Origin: Mikania micrantha
Taxonomy: Eukaryota; Streptophyta; Magnoliopsida; Asterales; Asteraceae
Length of the DNA stretch: 64,000 nucleotides
Reading direction: 5' to 3'
Assembly: GCA_009363875.1 (NCBI GenBank)
Contig: CM018688.1
Span: 63,155,001-63,219,000, forward strand
Shown: positions 17,866 to 29,825 of the stretch, piece by piece
Layout of the letters: each line of letters begins with the position of its first letter
Numbering within the stretch: the stretch's first letter is position 1
Notes under the pieces: generated by a model
The model's input: the letters and a program-made list of their open reading frames with translations, nothing else
Told to the model about the DNA's origin: nothing
Databases searched by the model: none
Program-made: the position numbers and the translations under genes

Positions 17866-20529
17866 TGTCACACCCCGGCCTTCCCGGCCTGTGCGAGGGG
17901 GCGCGACTCGACTGATCTTGCAGGATCGCAATCTCCAGTTACACAATTGCGAGACCTACATGTCTGGTTACATACGTACATCCAATAATATGGACAAAAC
18001 AGTTTAGTAAAATTAGAGTTGCGGAAGTTTAATAATATCAAACAGATTCGATTCATAAACTGCGGAAACGTTGTTAAACAGTTTTCAAAACGAAACAGAG
18101 TAACAGTTTGCAGAAGAAATTAAAGATGTTTAATAATACATAACATAACAAATTGATAAATGTTTTCAAAATATCCTAAGACAGTAATGCTGATGCATGG
18201 GACTCCATCCTAGCATCCTATCCTCGTGTGCGTGCCTTAGTTACCTGTGAAAACAACCGAGTAAAAGGGTCAACACAAGGGTTGGTGAGAGCACATGTTT
18301 TTCATAAGCAGTAAACATCCAATGTTTAAAGTAAGAGTTTGTGATTTACATATCATTACAATGCAGTATCAATTGATAGCTAGTCAATGCAGTTATATTA
18401 TATGAAGGTTCGTACCGAAGCTGACAGTGGTGCCTCCCGCCATGTCCATCACAATACAATGGCAAAGTGTTGATCAATATTGCACCCATTCCGACCTCCA
18501 GTCAGGTTGGCCTCCCAGGCGCGATGGGTGGGGCTTGTCAGGCCCAAATAGTACTATTCAAGATTATCACGCTAGGCGCTACGCGCTACTAACGGTCCGT
18601 GGAGTATCGCGAGGACTTTTAGTTGTGATGTGGTCCACACATATACATATAGTGATAAAGGATGTCCATATGTAAATAAAATGAGTTGTTGTTCAAAAAC
18701 AGTTGTAATGCAGTGTTTTCTCCCCCAAAGGTTACAAAAATAAAAAGGGGCTGTGAACTCACTTGATAGAGCAGTTCCGGTTTTGAGTGTGTTCACTATC
18801 TGCGAGTGCTAGAAATCCTACTAATAAGCACCTATAGCCATATAGGTGTGAGTATGTGTTCTGTGGTGCATTGTATTCCCTACAACTCCAAGTGTCGGTG
18901 TGCTCAACCGAGTGTGTGTGTTGACTTGTGTTGACTCGACGAATCGTTGGTGACACGATTGTTGTGTTTGTGTCTTAATGCAAATAAGACACCCAAATTG
19001 CATCCTATGACTCAACTCATATTGCTTACCCGAAAGTAAGTTTTGAAAATCATAATGTTCTTGTTTCGGGAAACTTTCTATATTTAGAAAGTTTCTATTT
19101 TTCAATAGTATAGTTATGAAATCCCATTTCAAAAAACAAATCACTCTAGTATGTTTGTAAAAACATATGTAAACACTTGAAATAATTCTTATGTGCATAA
19201 AGTACCATTTATGCCATTTTATCCAAATAAAGTTTCCTAAACTAGCAGGTTCTCGTTTAAAAGCTTGTTTTCACAAATCCAAGTTTCCAATATGCATAGA
19301 AATCATTTTTAAACATATTTCAATGATCACAAACCATCAAATCATTCAAAAATATCAAAAGCCCTCTTTTGATTTACAAAAGTTTCCATAAATAGTAAGT
19401 TTATACAAAATCATGTTTTTGACAAAATCAAATATCCAAATATGTTTCTAAACACCTTAATATGCATTTTCCAACATCTAGACATGTCTAACATGTCTAG
19501 ATCATCACCAATATATGACTTGCAACATAAAAGTTTCCTTTTATGGCAAGTTTACCTAAATCATCACCAAATCAAACAATAACTCAACAAAACTCAAATC
19601 TAACATTCTTAGACTTTAAAATTAGTAGATATAACTCATCTAATACATCAAATCACCAAAAACTTAATGCATGATGGCCACATGGAGTTGCATGTGTTCA
19701 AATACATTTGCATGTGGGTTTTTAGCCCTTGCATGTACAATCTAGCAACTAATAAGCATGTAAAACTACCTTAGATGGCAAGATTCGTGCTAGGACAGCT
19801 TCCGGAGGTTCTTCAAGTGGCTGAGATTGTATCGTTTGTTGTTTGATGGCTTCCAAAACTTCCTCCTTAAGCTCCAATGGCTTCCAACACAAAGGAATCG
19901 CTTCTAAAGTGATTTCAGGGGGTTTGGGTGTTGATTCCAGAAGGTTTTGGTCGATTTGCAGAGAAAAGGTTCGGTGATTTGGGGTAGAAACCGAACAAAT
20001 GAGCTGGGGTTAGTTCTTATGAAAATTTTGATCTGCATGGCCTTCGCGTACCGCGAAGGCCGATCAAAAGCTTATCGCATACCGCTAAGGAATTCGGGAG
20101 TCCCTACTCCCGGTTTGCTTCGCGTACCGCGAAACCTTTCGCTATGGGGTCTTCGCGTACCGCGATGAGTCCATTTTCATGTTTTTAGATTTCGATGATT
20201 CGATTTCGCTCGTACTCGATTCTCACCGTTTATCCTAAACATCTAATGCATGTTTAACACATAATCATAAAATAGCACATAAGTTTGATTGATCACCAAC
20301 GTTCGTGAGACACGTGTGTGTGTTTCGATAATTCCTCGAATTATCTTTGATAGTTTGCATTTGTCACTACGAACCGTTTGCATGCTTGATTAACCATAAT
20401 CAATATGTATTGCACAATCCAATAATTCCCTGAAATATTGTTTTGCGTTAATGTTGTGTTTGCCACGCATTGTAGTGCTTGAGAAGCAAAAGTTGTTTGA
20501 GAAACAAAATTTTTTTTCTGGTTGTCACA
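17866..20529 (-). repeat. 3' LTR of C
   Basis: Matches 29826-32606 over most of its length with scattered differences. Its terminal ~70 bases on the right (GCTTGAGAAGCAAAAG onward to TTGTCACA) do not resemble the ~190-base end of the other copy. It holds dyads at 20041-20168, a donor-like block with CCCCC/GGGG stem (18722-18762) and an acceptor-like TTTTCACAG/GTAA near 18245. Several T-rich ORF-like stretches here look fortuitous. Confidence 0.9.
20041..20168 (-). promoter_or_regulatory. Dyad array in U3 of the C 3' LTR
   Basis: The first unit (20041-20059) has perfect 8-base arms around a 3-base spacer; on the sense strand it reads CCTTCGCGGTACGCGAAGG, identical to the unit at 50482-50500 in G. 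Three weaker units follow near 20071, 20119 and 20151. They lie upstream of the presumed core promoter. Confidence 0.65.
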
Positions 20530-20543
20530 TCATCCCCTTGTTG
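20530..20543 (-). other. Polypurine tract of C
   Basis: On the minus strand AACAAGGGGATGA abuts the LTR start TGTGACAACC. The same tract precedes the G 3' LTR (50081-50094), and a close one precedes the B 3' LTR. Confidence 0.85.
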
Positions 20544-20565
20544 AAAGGAAATTTCGTCCCGAAAT

Positions 20566-22289
20566 TTATTCGTCGTTGTCAGCGTTCGACGTTGTCTGCT
20601 TAAAGAGTTGGGGATATTTGCGCATCATCTGATCTTCACGTTCCCACTTGAATTCAGGTCTGCGTTTCGAGTTCCATCGGACTTTGACAATTGGAATCTG
20701 ACTTTGCTTGAGTTGTTTGACCTCAAGGTCCATGATTTCGACCGGTTCCTCTATGAACCGTAGTTGTTCATCCACCTGGATTTCATCCAGCGGAATCACC
20801 AGTTTCTCATCGGATAAACATTTCTTCAAATTCGAGACATGAAACACGTTGTGAACTCCATCGAGTTCGGCTGGTAGGTTGAGTTGGTATGCCACCGGAC
20901 CAATCCTTTTCAGGATCTCGAAAGGTCCAATATACCGTGGGTTCAATTTGCCTCGTTTACCAAAACGAATGACGCCTTTCCATGGCGAAACTTTCAGAAG
21001 GACCTTATCTCCTACCTGAAATTCTAGAGGCTTTCGGCGTTTGTCGGCATAGCTCTTTTGACGATCGCGAGCTGCAGCCATACGTTTTCTGATTTGTACG
21101 ATTTTCTCTGTTGTTTCATGTACAAGTTCTGGGCTAGTGAGCTGACTATCGCCCACTTCAGCCCAACAGATGGGTGATCGGCATTTCCTGCCATAGAGTG
21201 CCTCAAAAGGCGCTGCCTTGATGCTCGTGTGGTAACTGTTGTTGTATGAGAATTCCACCAATGGTATGTGAGTTTCCCAACTGTTTCCGAAGTTACTACG
21301 CACACTCGTAGCATATCTTCTAGAGTTTGTATGGTGCGTTCGCTTTGACCATCAGTTTGTGGGTGGTATGCAGTATTGATATCCAACCGCGTACCAAGCG
21401 ACTTTTGTAGTGATTTCCAGAAGTTGGAAGTGAATCAAGCGTCTCGATCTGAAATGATGGAGATTGGCACTCCATGTCGTGAGACTACTTCCTTAACGTA
21501 GATTCTGGCTAACTTTTCCATTTTATCATTTTCCCTGATTGCAAGGAAATGTGCTGACTTAGTCAGTCGATCCACAATTACCCAAATAGTGTCACGTCCA
21601 CTAGGAGTACGGGGTAATTTGGTGATGAAGTCCATAGAGATCTGTTCCCATTTCCACATGGGGATTTCTGGTTGTGTAAGTAGTCCAGAGGGTTTTTGGT
21701 ATTCAACCTTGACTTTGGCGCAAGTCAAGCATTTGCTAACGTATGTGGCAATATCAGCTTTCATGTTTGGCCACCAATAAAGGGCCTTCAAATCATGATA
21801 CATCTTATCAGATCCAGGGTGAATGGAATACCGAGACTTATGAGCCTCGTCCATCACAAGATCTCGTAAGTTTCCGTGGTGTGGAACCCAGACGGGCTTC
21901 ATGAAATAGTGTAAGCCATCGGCTTTGACTTCTAGTTGTTTCTTCATTCCCCTTAGTGATTCGTTCACTAGGTTTTCTTCTTTCAATGCCTCAACCTGGG
22001 CATCACGTATCTGTTCAGGAAGATTGGGATGGATGGTGAGCTGTAAAGCTCGTACCCTCTTGGGTTTCGAGGTATTCTTCAGACTTAAGGCATCGGCCAC
22101 AACGTTGGCCTTCCCCAGGTGATACTTGATAGCACACTCGTAGTCGTTTAAGAGTTCGAGCAAGCAACGTTGTCGCATGTTCAGTTCCTTCTACTCGAAT
22201 ATGTGTTGGAGACTCTTGTGGTCAGTGTATATCGTACACTTTGTACCATACAGGTAGTGTCTCCAGATTTTGAGTGCAAATACGACTGC
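20566..22289 (-). pseudogene. C RNase H end, integrase and chromodomain-like tail
   Basis: Read leftward from the D insertion: an RNase H tail (TDHKSLQH-like near 22215, RQRCLLELLNDYE at 22170), the HHCC finger (HKSRYSIHPG ... CLTCAKVK, 21845-21710), MDFITKLP near 21635, ISDRDA near 21445, then NTAYHPQTDGQSER near 21375 and the YNNSYH segment at 21240. The C-terminal domain and chromodomain-like tail (IVKVRWNSK ... FKWERED) end at 20566. The frame is broken at about 21430 and again near 21300. Three large open pieces survive, so decay is moderate. Confidence 0.9.
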
Positions 22290-22882
22290 TCCAATGTAAC
22301 ATCAGTGCAAAAACCGTACCGGAACAGTGATCTCAACAGTAACTTGAACAGTAATCAGGTACAAACTATACGTGTTTCACTTTATGTCATATTCATATCA
22401 TGTGTCATTATCATGTTGTGTTATCAAACAGCAAATTCAGAATCATTTCAGAGAAACAGAACTCAGAAAACATGGTTCATCAGTCAGATAATTATCTGGC
22501 AATACAGAACCGTCATGTAATTATTTGTTAAGATTATATTACGTATAAACGTATGTGAGGCTTTATAGAACAAAACAACACGGATGTCGTTACGTGAATA
22601 CTAAATCGACAGATTATTCGTATAGGTGACGATCTGTACGAATAAATCTGAAATTTTAACGTTCTGAATGATGTCCAAAAATTAGAAAACAATATTGAAA
22701 AGTATAGTTATCGTCATGTTCGTACGGGCGACGATTCGAACGAACACGCGCGACGACTGTACGATTCGATTTTAAATAGTAAATTTAATATTTCTAAAAA
22801 TTTAAAATAAACAAAAGATATTTAGTTAATTTATTAGGAATCACAACCTACTTTGATTTTGTAAATCTTATTTTAATTCCGA

Positions 22883-22915
22883 GTCGTTTCGTTACGAAAA
22901 ATACGAAGAAACGAC
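22883..22915 (+). promoter_or_regulatory. Nested dyad in U3 of D
   Basis: Outer arms GTCGTTTC and GAAACGAC (8 bases, perfect) enclose an inner dyad TTTCG-TTA-CGAAA with the same 3-base spacing seen in A, C and G. It lies about 40 bases upstream of a TATA-like TATCTATAC near 22952 and a CT-rich tract near 23033. Confidence 0.5.
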
Positions 22916-23289
22916 ATTTTACGCGAAACCGAACGAAACCGAACCGACAGGGTATCTATACTTCATTTAATGAAGCATTTACTTCCACACCAACCACCAC
23001 CAATCCAATTTCTCACACACATTTCGTTTCTCTCTCTCTAGAACTTTTCCCAACCTTCTCTCTAAGAATTCTCATCCAATTCTTCACGAAATCGGGAGTT
23101 TTTGGTGTCAAAACGATCATCTCATCATGAAGATCACGAAAGTACAAGAGGTTTAAGCTTTCATCCACTGATTTTGAGGTAAATCATAGTTTTATTTCGG
23201 TTTTAGTGTGTGTGTCACGGTCCCTTGTAGTTATTATTGCTCTAATCGGTTTAAAACCTTAGAAACCACGAGGTAAACTCTTGTAGACG

Positions 23290-23830
23290 ACTAGGAAGTG
23301 TTAGGAACGAACCTGCAACAGGTTGGGATAGAAGATGAAGATGATGAACAGTAGGCAATCGCAAGTTCATGACAAAGGGAAGGAGCCGAACCTCCTGTAG
23401 CTGGAAAGGAGGATAGTCGAACCTCCTACTCGGCCGAACCATTTGGGATGGGCGAACCTGAACTGCCACGAACCCTAGGGTAACGAACCTTGGATCAGTA
23501 GACCATGACCAGTGATGAACCTTACTTTCATTGGTGGCCGAACCTCGAGTGGGTGCGAAACTTAAAGTTTCTGCCGAACCTACTTCCTTGAACGAACATG
23601 GAATGCCCCGAACCCTACTTAACTGAACCCGGACCATTTAGAACCTTGGATAGCTGTGAACATAAGGACTGTACACATAGCTACGAACCTTCTTTAAAGG
23701 TCACGAACCTTTGGTTTTCTAGGACTTAGCCGAACCCATTGAGACTCACGAACTAGTGATGGCCGAAGCTATCCTAACAGCCGAACCCTTTGGGTGTTTC
23801 CCCAGAGGTTCGCTGCCTTCGAGGTCAATA
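23290..23830 (+). repeat. GAACC-rich degenerate repeat tract in D
   Basis: About 25 words of the type CGAACCT or GCCGAACC occur at irregular 15-30 base spacing. The equivalent part of the B LTR holds the CATTCG minisatellite, and E holds a CCGAATGG tract at 62160-62530. The 128-residue minus-strand ORF here is a product of the repeat. Confidence 0.65.
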
Positions 23831-24778
23831 AACCTGAAAATGTTAGAAATCTTTATGCCTCCTCGTGTGCATGGGTTTAGGCATGTGTACGTGTGCATGG
23901 GGGGATGGATTAGTAGTGTTGCATGAACATGGAGTCAATATAACATCTTCATATAAAGTTGAGGGATATAATTAATCATGCATGGATGGGTATGGGTGTG
24001 CAAACCATGCATGGGAAAAGTGGTGTATGTGCATGGGTAGTCTACTAGGCCATTTTAATGTTAAAAGATGATTAAGGGGATCATGGTTAGTTAACTTTTT
24101 AATAACAAGGGTATTCTTCAAAACACCTTAACAACTCAACATGAGTTGTTAACACCTATCTGGTGGGCTTAAAACACTTGTGCATTCACTTCAAATAATG
24201 TAGAACAAAACAACGATCTAAAGGTGAGTGTTGATTTGATTATTAACACTTAAACTTTAGAAAAAGTTTAATACGGATAACTAACCTAGATGAGTTAATT
24301 ATCTACGTTGTATTATTCAAGGATTTGATTTGTAATTCTTTTGGTAAACAAGGAATAATATTGGGCCCGAATTTGGCCTAAGGGGCCCAACTTAAGCCCA
24401 TCACGTTAGAGAATTTCATTTCTTTTAAATTGATTATGTTTTAATAAAAGGAGATGATTCATAAGCTTTAATTAATTAAAATAAATGATTTTGAATTAAT
24501 GTTTAACTTAAAATGAATTAAATTATAAACGTTTAATTAAAGGCTTGTTATGATTTAATTATGGAGTATGGGTACTAAGTAGACTAGTAGGTCGAGTTTT
24601 AGAAGTTCATTAGTCACAGAGGACACTTAGTTGCACACCGAGACCAAACTCTAGTTACGACGACTAATACGTATACTTATCGTATTCGAATTCTTTTGAA
24701 AACAACTCAGGAACTGAAGATACTTAGTCTACAAACAACGAGCGTGCATTTTGTGGTAAATCAATTGCACAGCAACAC

Positions 24779-24829
24779 AGGTTAGTTCATTGCCCCTTTT
24801 CTAAACATTTTTGTTTTAAAACGCGGGGC
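24779..24829 (+). promoter_or_regulatory. Donor-like site plus GCCCC/GGGGC stem, D
   Basis: AGGTTAGTTCATT is followed by GCCCC at 24792 and GGGGC at 24825-24829; flanking TTTT and AAAA extend the possible stem. The partner ATGAACTCACC is at 26209-26219 (10 of 11 bases complementary to the donor), with an acceptor-like TTCTCAAG downstream near 26255. Confidence 0.45.
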
Positions 24830-25329
24830 TGAGAAGCATGCGTAAAATGTTTAATTTAAATTGTTTTATGTAAATGCTTTTACTTATTATGAATTTCTTA
24901 TTATATATGTTTGTTTATACTCCTAGACACCTGTCTAGGAAACTGCTATGCTTATTGAACTATCAAGTTAATTAAATTACTCCTATGAGTAATGCCTAAA
25001 TTCTAAAACTCAAAACAAACCCTTTGTCCATCAATCTCAAATTCAAGAATCTAAATTCAAAGTGGAATCAAAAGAACTAAAGCTAAAGATCAAATGCAAT
25101 GGAATCTAATCCAGTGTATGATCAGTAATCTAAGGATCCTACTCATAAATCTATAATCATTGTGAAATCATGGAATTCTAAAGATCAAAATCGAGACTCA
25201 AGGAAATCAAGGGAATCATAACTGTGTGTGAATCATTGAAATAATGAAATCATTAAAATCTAATGAAATCATTAATGCTTGAGTTAAGGTGGATGTCAGT
25301 TGTATAGATATCAAGACCATGTGTAACAC

Positions 25330-25520
25330 ACATAAAGTCCCGGCATAAGTAGTAGACTCTTGTAGTCAAGCTATATGGGAAATAACGAAAACTCTTAAAC
25401 AAATCAAAATCAGGAGAATCAAGGGAGAACAAGAATCAAAGGATATCCTTAAAGTCCCGGCATGAGCAGTAGACCAATGGGTCAAGCTGACTTAGGCATC
25501 ATTAAAGTCTCGGCATATAC
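25330..25520 (+). repeat. Three spaced copies of a TAAAGTCCCGGCAT word in D
   Basis: Copies near 25335, 25451 and 25504 are each followed by an AGTAGAC-like word about 10 bases later. Irregular spacing suggests remains of a decayed tandem array. Confidence 0.6.
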
Positions 25521-25757
25521 AGGTAGACTCCTTGTGGGTCATGCCTGATATGGGCCACGTGTGAGAGGGTACAACTTGGACAACCACCAACAACTAATTC
25601 TAATTGATTGAGTTAAATAAGGCCCAATCATCATGTCTTAGTTGTATTTAAATGCTTAGTTATTAGTTTAATTAAACATTTAATGATATATTTCTACAAG
25701 TGCTTTTGGGAAATCATGAATACATGGTGAACTCAAGAGATCAAAGGTAAATCTATT

Positions 25758-26190
25758 TGTGGAAATCAAAATCTAAATTGAAGGTGAATGGAGTGAAATG
25801 CTTAATTATCATTAACAACAATATGTTAAGCAGTCTGGTATGTGGTGGGACGGTGGCTGGGCATGCGGTAAGTTCGACCCTACATATGCCCTATATATAA
25901 GCATACTTGATTGGATAGCATACGTGGTTTTTGGTGATGTTAGGTTGTCATTTCGAGGGATCGAGGTAACATTTTCAGGGTAATAAAATGCTATGAATCA
26001 AAGGTATGGGATGAAATGCTTAATTGTCACCAGGAACAATATATCATGTGGTTTAGTATGTGGTGGGACGGTGGCTGGGCGGGCGGTAAGTTTGACCCTA
26101 CATATGCCCTATATATAAGCATACTGAACTGGATGGTATAGGTGGTTAATGGTGAGGTTAAGGTTGTCATTCAAAGGTTATTCAAACTCA
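25758..26190 (+). repeat. 218-bp tandem duplication with TATA-like block in D
   Basis: TATGTGGTGGGACGGTGGCT recurs at 25839 and 26057, and the CCCTATATATAAGCATAC block is in both units. E has the same two-unit arrangement on its minus strand, while B and F have one unit, so the duplication marks a D/E lineage. Confidence 0.85.
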
Positions 26191-26615
26191 TTTTTTTTAT
26201 AAAACAACATGAACTCACCAACCATGTGTTGACTTTATTTTTGCATGACTTCTCAAGTGATGAACAGGTCAACTAAGGAGTTTTTCCTCTTGGACTAGGA
26301 TACCGGTTAGAGGACCTAGCTTTTTGGACCTGCATATTTTGAAGCATCATTTTACAGATTCATTTTGTATATCTTGTGAAGATACAAGATAGAAGATTTA
26401 TGATGTGATAGTAGATTTACATTGTTAAATTATGAACTTAACTGATGTAATTCAACTTTGTAATTCTATTCTAACTTAGCAGTTTCTTAATTATATATCA
26501 TGTGCAATGTAAACAATCTGATCATTCCAATTATTACTCACGATATTGCACCCCGGGAACCTTCCGCCCGACGGGGAAGTCGATCCAACCTGCCGGCTTA
26601 GGGTGTGACATCCAA

Positions 26616-29534
26616 GTTCCAAGTCGTGGGTGGTGTAGTTCTTCTCGTGGGCTTTCAGTTGTCGGGAAGCATATGCGATCACCTTTTCTCGTTGCATCAG
26701 CACACAGCCGAGTCCTTGTATCGAGGCATCGCAATATACTACAAAGTTGTCTGTTTTATCTGGAAAAGATAAGATAGGTGCACTGCAGAGCTTCTGCTAG
26801 AGAAGTTGAAATCCAGCTTCTTGTTTGTCATTCCAGAGATATTTCTTGTCCTTGTGGGTTAAAGCTGTGAGTGGTTGGGCTATCTTTGAAAATCCTTCGA
26901 TAAATCGTCGATAATAGCCTGCCAAGCCTAGGAATTGTTGCACCTCAGTTGGGGTCTTTGGTGCTTCCTATTTCTTGATCACCTCTATCTTGGATTTATC
27001 CACGTGTATTCCTTTTTCATTAACAATATGTCCCAAGAATTGGACTTCTCGAATCCAGAAGTCGCACTTTGAGAGTTTAGCGTACAGCTTCTCTTGCCGT
27101 AGCAGTTCAAGAGCCAATTGAAGGCACTCCTTGTGTTCCTCTTGGGTTTTGGAATAGATGAGAATATCATCTATAAAGACAATAATAAACTTATCCAAGT
27201 AAGGTTTGCACACTCTATTCATGAGATCCATGAATACTGCGGGTGCGTTTATGAGACCAAACGGCATAACCAAAAACTCATAATGGCCATCCCGAGTGCG
27301 GAAAGCTGTCTTGGAAATATCTCCCTCTTGAATTATCAGTTGATGGTACCCAGATCACAGATCAATCTTAGAGTAGTAGCTCGATCCTTGCAGTTGATCG
27401 AACAGGTCATCAATGCGAGGTAAGGGGTAAAGATTCTTGATCGTCACTTTGTTCAACTCACGGTAGTCGACGCACATACGAAACGTGCCATCCTTCTTCT
27501 TCACAATCAGTACTGGAGCTCCCTAGGGTGAGAAACTTGGTCTAATAAAACCCTTATCCAGCAACTCTTGCAGTTGATTGGACAGTTCCTGCATCTCTGA
27601 AGGTGCAAGTCGATATGGTGATCGTGCAATAGGGGCTGCTCCCGGTGCAAGGTCTATGCGGAACTCCACTTGTTGAGGTGGTGGTAGTCCTGGTAGATCC
27701 TCAGTGAATACATCGGGATACTCGCATACGACTAGGATGTCTTCTATTTTCTTCTCTTCTTCGGTCTTGTCGGTGATAAGTGCTAAAATGGATGTGTGTC
27801 CCTTTTGTAAGCATTTATGAGCTTTCATGCATGAGATAATGTTTAGAGAAGTGTCTCTCCTTTCACCATTGATGTCTAGGGTTTCTCCACTAGGGAGAGG
27901 TATGCGCACAACCTTGTCGTTGCAAATGATCTCAGCTTCGTTTTCAGACAACCAATCCATGCCCACTACGACATCAAAACTGCCTAGTGTAATCGGCATG
28001 AGGTTGATCTTAAATTTATCGTTTGCTAGCTCTAGAGTTCATTCTTTCAGAATGTGTTTAGTTACAATCAGTTTACCATCAGCTAGCTCTACAGTATACT
28101 CAACCTCTAAGGGTGTTGGGGTCATGGTAAGTATCTCACTAAAATCCTTAGATATAAAGCTTCTCTCAGCACCAGTATCAAACAATACATAAGCATAGTG
28201 ATTATTTAAGAGATATGTACCTGTTGCAAGGTTGGGGTCGTTTCTGGCTTCCTTAGCCTAGATCACGAAGGCTCGTCCCCTCATGCCATTGTTCCCATTG
28301 TTGTTGTTTTATTGATTGTTGTTGTTCTTCTTCAAGTGTGGGCAGTCCTTCTTCAAGTGTCCTGGCTTCCCACATTCATAGCACCCCTTTGGTGCTTCGT
28401 GATTTTGTTGTTGTGGTTGCGGGGTTTTGGCCTGTAGCTCACCCCTATAGTCTTTTGCTGCATGCCCTATTTTTCCGCAGCGCTGGCATTGAAACTTGCC
28501 AGATTGTCCCTATGCATGATGGAAATTGCACCTGTGACATTGGGTATGTTTTCCTGCATAGGTTCCTATGGTTTGAGTGGTTGGGATGGCTGGTGCGTAA
28601 GCTTGGGGCGACCCAAACTTACGTTTTTGTGGTGGCGGTTGAAGGTTAGAGGGTTTGCTTAGGGTGTTCTCCCATTTCCGTTTGTTATCAACGTGTTTGG
28701 CTACAGCGCCACGGGGTGGTAACAGTCCTTGTGCGATAGATGAATCAATAAGCTTGTGGGCTAGTCGCACGGCTTGTTGTATGGTGATGGGGTTACCAGA
28801 GAGTACCATACCCTGAATTTGAGGTGGCAGTCCCTCAAATTATTTCTCGATGTGTTTGTAGGGTGGGGTTACCATTTCCGGGCACAAGTGTGCCAGCTCA
28901 TATGATCGGGCAGTGTAAGCCTCGACCTCGGAACCAATCATCTTGTGGTTCCAGAATTCAGTTTCATGTTTCTTCACTTCACCGCGAGAACAGTATTTGC
29001 GGTTCATCATCCTCTTAAACTCTTCCCAAGGTAGGGTGTTGGCTGTATCGAGCCCCAGATTCTGGACAGTGGCGTTCCACCAAGTGAGGGCAGCTCCCTC
29101 AAATGTCCCTGCAGCGAACTTGACTCGGTCCTCGTTCCTGCAGTTGCTCATGGCGAAGGCCGACTCTGCCCTTTCTATCCAGCGTAATAGTCCAACGGCA
29201 CCCTCTGTGCCGCTGAAGGAGTGGGGTTTGCAGTCGAGAAATATTTTGAATGTGCAGAGAGGTGGATTGATGTTTGCTCCTGAGATAAAGAAAGAAAGAA
29301 GTTGGATTCAAAATCCGATAGACACATTGTGTTTGAAACGAGTGATTACGATGCAAGGTGAATGTGAAAATAGGACTCATCACCATGGTTCAGTGGGTTT
29401 TGATTACGGGTAGCTTCCCGCGCAGCAAGCACCTCCTCAACTCGTTCATTGATTAGTGCGTTCAGTTCAGCTGCAGTGAGGTTGATGTTTCCTCGTCCTC
29501 CCACATTCCTGCATACTCCGCGTCTTCCAGCCAT
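26616..29534 (-). pseudogene. C gag, protease, RT and start of RNase H
   Basis: Gag starts at the MAGRRG Met (29534), with ALTWWN near 29065 and CCHC-like knuckles near 28490-28340 (one reads CYECGKPGHLKKDC). The protease LFDTGAE site is near 28185, the protease-RT linker at 27999-27523, RT with FIDDI near 27180, and RNase H starts near 26730 before the D insertion at 26610. Stops and frame changes occur near 28840, 28500, 28250, 28020, 27523, 27354 and 26965. Catalytic residues are largely kept despite the breaks. Confidence 0.9.
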
Positions 29535-29809
29535 GATCTTCATAGCAAGAATAAGTGTTAGTGTATGTCCAATGACTAATGTAGTGTGTGCGGTAGGTAC
29601 TGAAAGGAAACATGTAGAGATATCGGCTCCTCCTCGTCATGTGCAATCACATGTGGTGACGATGGTGACACCATTTGCTATAGTGCGCATAATAAGTGTG
29701 TGCACAATCGTGTATGCAAGTATCACAATACTAAGCACTAAGTATCGTGTGGAGACTAGTGGTTATAGACTAAGTTCACTAAATGCAAACCTAATTCGCA
29801 ATAACCGGA

Positions 29810-29822
29810 GTCTCTGATACCA
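29810..29822 (-). other. Primer binding site of C
   Basis: On the minus strand TGGTATCAGAGAC follows the LTR end after the spacer GAT, the same 3-base offset as in A, B and G. Confidence 0.9.
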
Positions 29823-29825
29823 ATC

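Larger units (their letters stand above)
22295..26610 (+). mobile_element. Element D: 4.3-kb solo LTR of the B superfamily
   Basis: A 4316-base unit starting TGTAACATCA and ending GGGTGTGACA, flanked by TCCAA at 22290-22294 and 26611-26615. It has no primer site, coding domain or polypurine tract, so it is a solo LTR left by LTR-LTR recombination. Its 3' 650 bases resemble the ends of the B, E and F LTRs. It carries a U3 dyad, a CT-rich leader, donor and acceptor-like blocks and a 218-bp duplication. The region 23290-23830 is studded with GCCGAACCT-like words. Confidence 0.9.

Noticed and set aside
18821..19198. 125-residue minus-strand ORF in the C LTR (also around 30812-31162)
   Set aside because: Low-complexity, His/Cys-rich, altered by indels in the other LTR copy; not a conserved protein.
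23251..23637. 128-residue minus-strand ORF in D
   Set aside because: It is the antisense translation of the GAACC-rich word repeat, with no domain and no conservation in B, E or F.
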